This document shows positions 31,821-36,603 of a stretch of 36,603 nucleotides of DNA, piece after piece. Numbering within the stretch: the first letter of the stretch is position 1; the number at the start of each line of letters is the position of its first letter. Both the position numbers and the translations under genes were made by a program. Under the pieces are notes generated by a model. It was not told the origin of the DNA. It saw only the letters and a list, made by a program, of their open reading frames with translations, and ran no database searches. The DNA comes from CAZQKE01 sp964593865 (GTDB lineage Bacteria; Chloroflexota; Anaerolineae; JAAYZQ01). The stretch is from positions 1 to 36,603 of the forward strand of contig CAZQKE010000045.1 in NCBI GenBank assembly GCA_964593865.1, given 5' to 3'.

Positions 31821-31837
31821 GTTGCGCCTCCTTCATC

Positions 31838-31866
31838 TTGACAAGAACCTTGTTCTGCGCTAATCT
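31838..31866 (+). promoter_or_regulatory. Kinase promoter with overlapping palindromes in the spacer
   Basis: TTGACA (31838-31843), a 17-base spacer, then TAATCT (31861-31866). The spacer carries two overlapping dyads: ACAAG-AAC-CTTGT (31841-31853) and AGAAC-CTT-GTTCT (31844-31856). Binding there would block RNA polymerase, so it is a candidate operator, perhaps for the divergent FHA/winged-helix regulator. Confidence 0.65.
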
Positions 31867-31974
31867 ACACGCCGGGAACCGGCACGGCTGCGTGCCGTCC
31901 CCTTGCGAATTACGTGGCAATCGCCCCGGCGGCTTGTGGGAGCGAAAATCTGCCGAGATTGGGGAGCCGATCCT

Positions 31975-33114
31975 TTGGCCAAGACACTGGCACCCGGAAC
32001 CGTCCTGCGGGGACGGTACAAAATTGTTGAGCTGGTAGGCCGGGGGGGCATGGGGGCAACCTACCGAGCCGAAGACCTGCGTCTGAAAGGGCGGTTCTGT
32101 GCCGTCAAGGAGGCCCTGCCCGACCCCGACGCCTCTCCACAAGAACTGGCCCAGAGCCGCAAGCAGTTTTACGAAGAGGCCAGCACCCTGGCCCGCCTGG
32201 ATCACCCCAATTTGCCCAAAGTATCCGACTATTTTTCCGAAGGCGACCGCGATTACCTGGTCATGGATTTCGTCCCCGGTCAGGACCTGAAAGAGATTTT
32301 GACCAACGCCCTGCGCGAAGGCCATCCCCTCTCGGAGCGGCAGGTCTTGACCTGGGCCGATCAGCTATGCGATGCCCTGGAGTACATGCATTCCCAAGAC
32401 CCGCCGGTGCTCCACCGGGACATCAAGCCCAGCAACATCAAGGTTACGCCCTCCGGCGTGGTCAAACTGGTGGATTTTGGATTGGTCAAGGTTCTGCTCC
32501 CCGACGACCAACGCACGATCACCGTTGTTCAAGGGCGGGGCACGGTCCAATACATTCCCCTGGAGCAGTACGGCGGCGACACCGGCCACACCGACGCCCG
32601 CTCCGACATCTATTCCCTCGGAGCAACCCTTTATCATCTGCTGACCGGGCGACCGCCCCTGGATGCCAAACAGCGTTTTCTCAAGCCCAATTCTCTGCCC
32701 GCGCCGCGCAGCCTCAACCCGGAGATCTCCCCCCAGACCGAACAGGCTATTTTGTGGAGTTTGGCAATGCATCCGGACGACCGTCCTGCCAGCATTGCCG
32801 AGCTACGGGATGCCCTCTTTGCCCCCGGCCCCCTCAGCCGGGCCGCCCGCCATCTCTTTGACCGGGAAGAGGTGGTGGTGCGGCTGATGCGTGCCAACCG
32901 CTGGCTGCTGGCCTTGTTGCTGGCCCTGTTTTTGGCCGCCGTTTACTTGACCGCCCACCCCACCTATATTCCCCCGGAACCGACGCCCACTCCGACGGTT
33001 ACGGCAACTGCCCTCCCCACCGCCACGGCGACGGCCACCCCACGTCCTACCCCTACGGCCACACCGACCGTTACCCCCACGCCGACCATCACGCCCACAC
33101 CGTGGCTGCGATAG
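31975..33114 (+). CDS. Membrane Ser/Thr protein kinase with Thr/Pro-rich outer tail
   Basis: The 379-residue protein has a complete Hanks-type kinase domain (about 14-285): glycine loop GRGGMG (22-27), Lys in CAVKE (K45), HRDIKPSN (147-154), DFG (167-169), and DARSDIYSLG. The usual APE of the activation segment reads PLEQ. A transmembrane helix (about 310-326) follows, and then about 50 residues of Thr/Pro repeats outside, with no sensor domain. It should phosphorylate Ser or Thr on cytoplasmic targets; the divergent FHA/winged-helix regulator is the obvious candidate. The start is a TTG at 31975, eight bases after GGGGAG, because it fits the kinase N-terminus; GTG or TTG codons further up have no such site. 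The promoter lies about 110 bases upstream. Confidence 0.88.
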   Translation: MAKTLAPGTVLRGRYKIVELVGRGGMGATYRAEDLRLKGRFCAVKEALPDPDASPQELAQSRKQFYEEASTLARLDHPNLPKVSDYFSEGDRDYLVMDFVPGQDLKEILTNALREGHPLSERQVLTWADQLCDALEYMHSQDPPVLHRDIKPSNIKVTPSGVVKLVDFGLVKVLLPDDQRTITVVQGRGTVQYIPLEQYGGDTGHTDARSDIYSLGATLYHLLTGRPPLDAKQRFLKPNSLPAPRSLNPEISPQTEQAILWSLAMHPDDRPASIAELRDALFAPGPLSRAARHLFDREEVVVRLMRANRWLLALLLALFLAAVYLTAHPTYIPPEPTPTPTVTATALPTATATATPRPTPTATPTVTPTPTITPTPWLR

Positions 33115-33129
33115 CGACCCGCCGGGGCA

Positions 33130-33813
33130 TCAGCCCACCAGCTCCAGAACCTCCCAAAGATCGCGGATCTCGTAGCGGAGTGCTACGTCCGGCGGGCGGG
33201 GTTTCCCTTTGGGGTTGAACCAGCAGGTGTCGATCCCAAAGGCATTTCCCCCTTGAATGTCGGAAGTCAGGCCGTCGCCGATGATGAGAACCCGGTCTTT
33301 GGGCGGGTTGCCCATGGCCTGGAAGGCGATCTCAAAGATGGCCGGATCGGGTTTGGCGACGCCCACTTCGCCCGAAATGATCCACGGGGAAAGGTATCTG
33401 CCGATGGAAGAGCGGCGGAAGCGAGGGCGTTGCACATCGGCCAAGCCGTTGGTGATCAACGCCATGCCGATTCGCCCGTGCAGGGTGCGGAGCAGTTGCT
33501 CCGCCCCGTCAGTGAGGAAGGTTGCTTCGGCCAGGTGGGTCAGGTAGCGGCGGCCGAACGCATCGGCGTCGAGGGCCGGTCCGACCGCCTCAAAGAGGCG
33601 GACAAATCGTTCTGTGCGCAATCGGTCTTGGTCAATCCGTCCCTTTTCATAATCCCGCCAAAGGGCGGCGTTGATGCGCCGGTAGGCGGCGGCATACTCG
33701 GCCCGGAACGGCCAACCGAACGCCTTAAACGTCCGGCGTAGGGCCGTCATCTCGGCACGGTCGTAATCAAACAGGGTTCCATCGGCGTCAAAGAGCAGCC
33801 AACGGTAGCGCAT
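33130..33813 (-). CDS. yjjG: HAD-superfamily pyrimidine nucleotidase-like hydrolase (YjjG type)
   Basis: The 227-residue protein shows the HAD motifs: DADGTLFDYDRAE (catalytic Asp near 9 and 11), ITNG, KPDPAIFE and IGDGLTSDIQGG. Together with the alpha-helical cap and the length it fits the YjjG/YfnB group, which dephosphorylates dUMP, dTMP and odd pyrimidine nucleotides as a housecleaning activity. The match is by pattern only, so another small phosphate ester could be the substrate. Start: ATG at 33813 with GATGAGG upstream. It follows the ABC-2 permease gene by 14 bases on the same strand, so it may be co-transcribed, though no functional link is evident. Confidence 0.85.
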   Translation of the reverse strand: MRYRWLLFDADGTLFDYDRAEMTALRRTFKAFGWPFRAEYAAAYRRINAALWRDYEKGRIDQDRLRTERFVRLFEAVGPALDADAFGRRYLTHLAEATFLTDGAEQLLRTLHGRIGMALITNGLADVQRPRFRRSSIGRYLSPWIISGEVGVAKPDPAIFEIAFQAMGNPPKDRVLIIGDGLTSDIQGGNAFGIDTCWFNPKGKPRPPDVALRYEIRDLWEVLELVG

Positions 33814-33827
33814 TGTGCCTCATCCCG

Positions 33828-35102
33828 TCATCTTGCAAATCTCTTGCGGAATCTGAACACACCGACGGCGAAAAAGGCCACGCCCAGGGCCGACGTGATG
33901 ACGACCGTCAGCAGGATGTCGCCGGTGAGCGAGCCATCACCGCTTAGGAGCAGCTGCCAACCACGCACACCCCACCCCTGGGGCGTGAATAGGGACAGGG
34001 TGTTGGCCGCATCCCCCGTGCCCGGTGCGCTGCCCGCAAATATGCCTGCCATGCCCACCATGCCCAAGACCGTCAGCACCCCACCCAAGGCGACACCGGC
34101 CTGCCGCGTGTTCCGGAGCAATGAGATGAAAAAGATGCCGAAACCGGCGGCTACGATGATCAGACCGCCTGCCACCAGGACGACCGATAGCGGCTTCCCC
34201 CAGGGAATCCCGAAAAGCAGCGCGGTGGCGACCAACAGTACCGTCACCTGAACGGTCAGGATGAGGAAGGTGGAGATGAACTTGCCCCCCAAGATGGTGG
34301 AGGGGCGGGTAGGTGTGGTAAAAAGTCTGGACAGCGTGCCGTTTTCCTCTTCCCGCAGGATGGATTGGGCCGAGGCTGCGCCGGTGAAGAAAACATAAAA
34401 GACCATCATGCCCGCCGTGATGGAACCGATCATCCGGGCCAATTGATCGCCATCCGTTTCCCCACCATCGCCGGGAGACCGGACCTCCAGGATGGGATTT
34501 TCCTCCCGTTGGTATTGATCCCCCAACCGGCGCGACCAGTCGGCATACCGTTGGGTGATTTCGGCCAGCAAGGAGGCATCCACCGTCACCCCTCGTTCTC
34601 CCAGTTGCTCGGAGGCCGCCATCACGGCAATCTGGGAACCGGCCAACCCATCCACCACCTGGGAGATAAGCCCTTTGACGATGTTCGGCCCCAAGGTGAG
34701 GGTAGGGTCTTGGTATACCTCCACCGTGGCCTGCTGTTGGGAAAAAAGAGAGGCCGTCAGCCCCGGTGGGATGATGACGGCCACCGCCGCTTCCTGCCGG
34801 TCCACGGCGGCGCGGGCAGCGGCGGCATCGGGGGCTTCCGTCACGATCAAAACGTCGGGGAGGGAGCTTTGCAACGTATCTACCAGCAGCTGCCCTGCGG
34901 AAAAGCCCCCCTGTCCTTCATCCCGGTTTACCACCACGACCTGCGTCACCGGCAACTCAACTTTGCCCTCGGAGGCCGAACCTCCGAAGGCGAAATAAAA
35001 AAGGCCGGATGTCAGCAGCGGCAAGGCCAGGCCAAAAACCAGAAATGCCATGCTTCGAAAAGCCTGGCGCAGATCCTTAAAGGCAACGTCCAACGCTTTC
35101 AT
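33828..35102 (-). CDS. ABC-2 type transporter permease
   Basis: The 424-residue membrane protein has the ABC-2 layout. One N-terminal helix (about 20-40) is followed by a large outer domain (about 45-230) and five or so C-terminal helices, with the conserved EEENGTLSRLFTTP stretch ahead of the third group. It should form a homodimer that exports a substrate using the ATPase encoded just upstream (35137-36078). Substrate and direction are not known; such pairs export drugs, lipids or sodium. The start is the ATG at 35102 with GGGAG six bases upstream; a TTG at 35123 is the alternative. The ATPase gene ends 34 bases before it, which indicates one operon. Confidence 0.87.
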   Translation of the reverse strand: MKALDVAFKDLRQAFRSMAFLVFGLALPLLTSGLFYFAFGGSASEGKVELPVTQVVVVNRDEGQGGFSAGQLLVDTLQSSLPDVLIVTEAPDAAAARAAVDRQEAAVAVIIPPGLTASLFSQQQATVEVYQDPTLTLGPNIVKGLISQVVDGLAGSQIAVMAASEQLGERGVTVDASLLAEITQRYADWSRRLGDQYQREENPILEVRSPGDGGETDGDQLARMIGSITAGMMVFYVFFTGAASAQSILREEENGTLSRLFTTPTRPSTILGGKFISTFLILTVQVTVLLVATALLFGIPWGKPLSVVLVAGGLIIVAAGFGIFFISLLRNTRQAGVALGGVLTVLGMVGMAGIFAGSAPGTGDAANTLSLFTPQGWGVRGWQLLLSGDGSLTGDILLTVVITSALGVAFFAVGVFRFRKRFAR

Positions 35103-35136
35103 GGGTTCTCCCGGCAACTGCAAGCCTTACTCCGCG

Positions 35137-36078
35137 TCACGTATCCCGCAACGCCCGACCGGTCAGGTGCAAAAAGACCGCTTCCAGGTTCGGTTCCCGG
35201 ATCTGAACCGAGGTGATGCGCACGCCGACCTCCGTTGCCGCCTCAAAAAGGCGGGGCAGGGCCAGGTTGCTATCGTCCACCAACAAGGTGGCACTTCCAT
35301 CCTCTGTCGAAACCTGATGGACGCCCTCCGTCGCCCGCCAACGGTCCACAACCAGCTCCGCATCGGCGTTGAGGGTCAGGTCAATGCGGTCCAGCTCCCC
35401 CACGATTTTGACCAGCTCCTCATGGGTTCCGTAGGCGATCACCCGCCCCCGGTCCATGATGGCAATGTGGTCGGAAAGCTCCTGGGCTTCCTCCATGTAG
35501 TGGGTTGTGTAGAGGACGGTCATCCCCCGGCGGTTGAACTCTTTGACGCCGTCCAAGATGTTGCGGCGGCTCTGGGGGTCAATGCCCACCGTCGGCTCGT
35601 CCATGATGAGGATGGGCGGGCGGTGCAGCAGGGCAATGCCGATGTTCAGGCGCCGTTTCATCCCCCCGGAAAATTTGCTCACACGTCCCTTTTGCCGCTC
35701 GGTCAGGCCGACGATCTCCAAGACTTCCTCCACCCGCCGCTTGAGGGCCGCGCCGCGCAGGCCGTACATCTTGCCCCAAAAATCCAGGTTCTCGCGGGCG
35801 GAAAGGTCTTCATAGAGGGCGATCTCCTGGGGAACGACGCCGATGGACGCCTTGACCGCCATCGGCTCGCGGCGGATCGAATGGCCCATTACCAGGGCGT
35901 CCCCCTGGGTCGGTTCCAGGAGGCAGGCGAGCATGGAGATCGTCGTGCTCTTGCCCGCGCCGTTGGGTCCTAACAGGCTAAAGATCTCGCCTTTCTGAAC
36001 GTCAAAACTTACGCCCCGGACGGCGTACACCTCGCCGAAATCTTTGTGCAGGTCCTGTACCTGAATCGCCTTGTCCAT
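35137..36078 (-). CDS. ABC transporter ATP-binding protein (ABC-2 exporter)
   Basis: The 313-residue protein has Walker A GPNGAGKST near 38-46, the signature FSGGMKRRL, Walker B ILIMDEPTVGIDP and the switch His in YTTHYMEEA. The C-terminal 80 residues, ending NLEAVFLHLTGRALRDT, match the DrrA/NatA-type extension. It drives the permease encoded downstream at 33828-35102, probably as a dimer on the cytoplasmic face. Start: ATG at 36078 with GGAAGGG about six bases upstream. The gene follows the partial patatin-like gene by 59 bases on the same strand. Confidence 0.93.
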   Translation of the reverse strand: MDKAIQVQDLHKDFGEVYAVRGVSFDVQKGEIFSLLGPNGAGKSTTISMLACLLEPTQGDALVMGHSIRREPMAVKASIGVVPQEIALYEDLSARENLDFWGKMYGLRGAALKRRVEEVLEIVGLTERQKGRVSKFSGGMKRRLNIGIALLHRPPILIMDEPTVGIDPQSRRNILDGVKEFNRRGMTVLYTTHYMEEAQELSDHIAIMDRGRVIAYGTHEELVKIVGELDRIDLTLNADAELVVDRWRATEGVHQVSTEDGSATLLVDDSNLALPRLFEAATEVGVRITSVQIREPNLEAVFLHLTGRALRDT

Positions 36079-36137
36079 CTTTATTCCCTTCCGGAAGAGA
36101 TACGACGGTGATCGGTTCTCCGTCCTCGCCGTGTCCC

Positions 36138-36603
36138 CTAGGTCGCACCCGCGGCCATGGTGTCCAACGCCAATTCCAATTCGGCCAGGGTGCGGGTGAG
36201 GCGGCAGGCCGGGGTGTTGCGCCCCTGCCGGTCGCAGAGCGGCCGACGGGCTTCCAGCACGCGGCGGACGACCTCCGGGTCGTAGCCCGATTCGCGGATT
36301 TCGGCCAGCTCCGAAATGACCAGCCGCCGACTGAGGGGGATGCCGTGGCGGGCCAAGATTGCTTTGTAATGGGCATAGTCTTCGGCCAGGTCCAGCGTCA
36401 CCGACTCAAAGCCGTGGCGGGCAACCGTCAGCCGCGCCGAGTAACGCATGATGTTGTAGAAGAACATCTGATAGTCATCGGGGCGGGGTTCGATGAGGAT
36501 CACGTCCACGTCCGGGTGCTGACGGCGCAGCTGCTTGACGTGGTAGTGCAGGCCGGAATGCATCATGATCCGCAGCATTTGGGAGGCGATGAATTGGGCG
36601 CCC
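36138..36603 (-). CDS. Probable patatin-like phospholipase, C-terminal part (cut by window edge)
   Basis: The frame is open to the window edge, so the true start lies outside; at least 154 residues are visible. The segments HPDVDVILIEPRPDDYQMFF, NIMRYSARLTVARHGFES and SRRLVISELAEI resemble the C-terminal region of patatin-like phospholipases of related bacteria. The catalytic Gly-x-Ser-x-Gly and Asp-Gly motifs, if present, would lie upstream and cannot be seen. The call is therefore tentative. An ATG at 36578 would give a 146-residue protein, but in-frame codons beyond it (ending QFIASQ) continue the same pattern, which argues for a longer gene. Confidence 0.45.
   Translation of the reverse strand, partial: GAQFIASQMLRIMMHSGLHYHVKQLRRQHPDVDVILIEPRPDDYQMFFYNIMRYSARLTVARHGFESVTLDLAEDYAHYKAILARHGIPLSRRLVISELAEIRESGYDPEVVRRVLEARRPLCDRQGRNTPACRLTRTLAELELALDTMAAGAT

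Noticed and set aside
1..36603. rRNA, tRNA, CRISPR arrays and transposases
   Set aside because: None was recognised by eye. A tRNA could be missed in this way, so a tRNA search program would be decisive.

Overview
The window looks like a chromosomal segment of a GC-rich bacterium, most likely a member of the Chloroflexota (Anaerolineae-like). This is inferred from protein style, not from a marker gene. Secreted proteins carry Thr/Pro-rich linkers and short tails of the YLPLI type, and FHA and Ser/Thr-kinase signalling proteins, FG-GAP and TolB-like propellers and a CpXC protein sit together. Promoters resemble the sigma-70 consensus and most genes have GGAGG-type ribosome binding sites. A few genes appear leaderless. 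I saw no rRNA, tRNA, CRISPR array or transposase.

Layout. 1-2995 (minus): the start of a substrate-binding lipoprotein, two tandem paralogous Cys-rich surface proteins with an LPPxTG-like C-terminal anchor, and a cyclic-nucleotide-binding-like/TPR membrane protein. 3194-9149 (plus): an RNase D-like nuclease, a zinc-ribbon membrane protein, a GT4 glycosyltransferase, a PD40 propeller lipoprotein and an FG-GAP secreted protein. 9150-16381 (plus): a defence island preceded by a 15-bp perfect inverted repeat. It holds a very large beta-class DNA methyltransferase (Mod), a MntA/HepT (nucleotidyltransferase/HEPN) toxin-antitoxin pair and a type III-like helicase/nuclease (Res), all tightly spaced. 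16427-17809: a tagaturonate epimerase-like enzyme.

17847-22078 (plus): an oxidative-stress block with PerR (perfect consensus promoter overlapped by a Per-box-like dyad), an archaeal-type Dps-like ferritin, a small cytochrome b5-like protein, an FHA/CARDB membrane protein and rubrerythrin. 22136-24207 (plus): a metal-chelatase ATPase (ChlI type) whose frame ends just after an A AAA AAG slippery heptamer. The VWA (ChlD-type) part continues in the -1 frame without a convincing start of its own, so one gene probably makes both a 372-residue and a 690-residue protein by programmed frameshifting.

24214-28920 (minus): a YbaK-type deacylase, a secreted beta-helix protein fused to a second uncharacterised domain, and dihydrolipoamide dehydrogenase. 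29079-31146 (plus): a PHP-domain phosphoesterase on an apparently leaderless transcript, and a CpXC protein. 31179-33114: a divergent pair, an FHA/winged-helix regulator and a Ser/Thr protein kinase, with a dyad inside the kinase promoter. 33130-36603 (minus): a HAD nucleotidase, an ABC-2 permease and its ATPase, and the C-terminal part of a probable patatin-like protein cut by the window edge.
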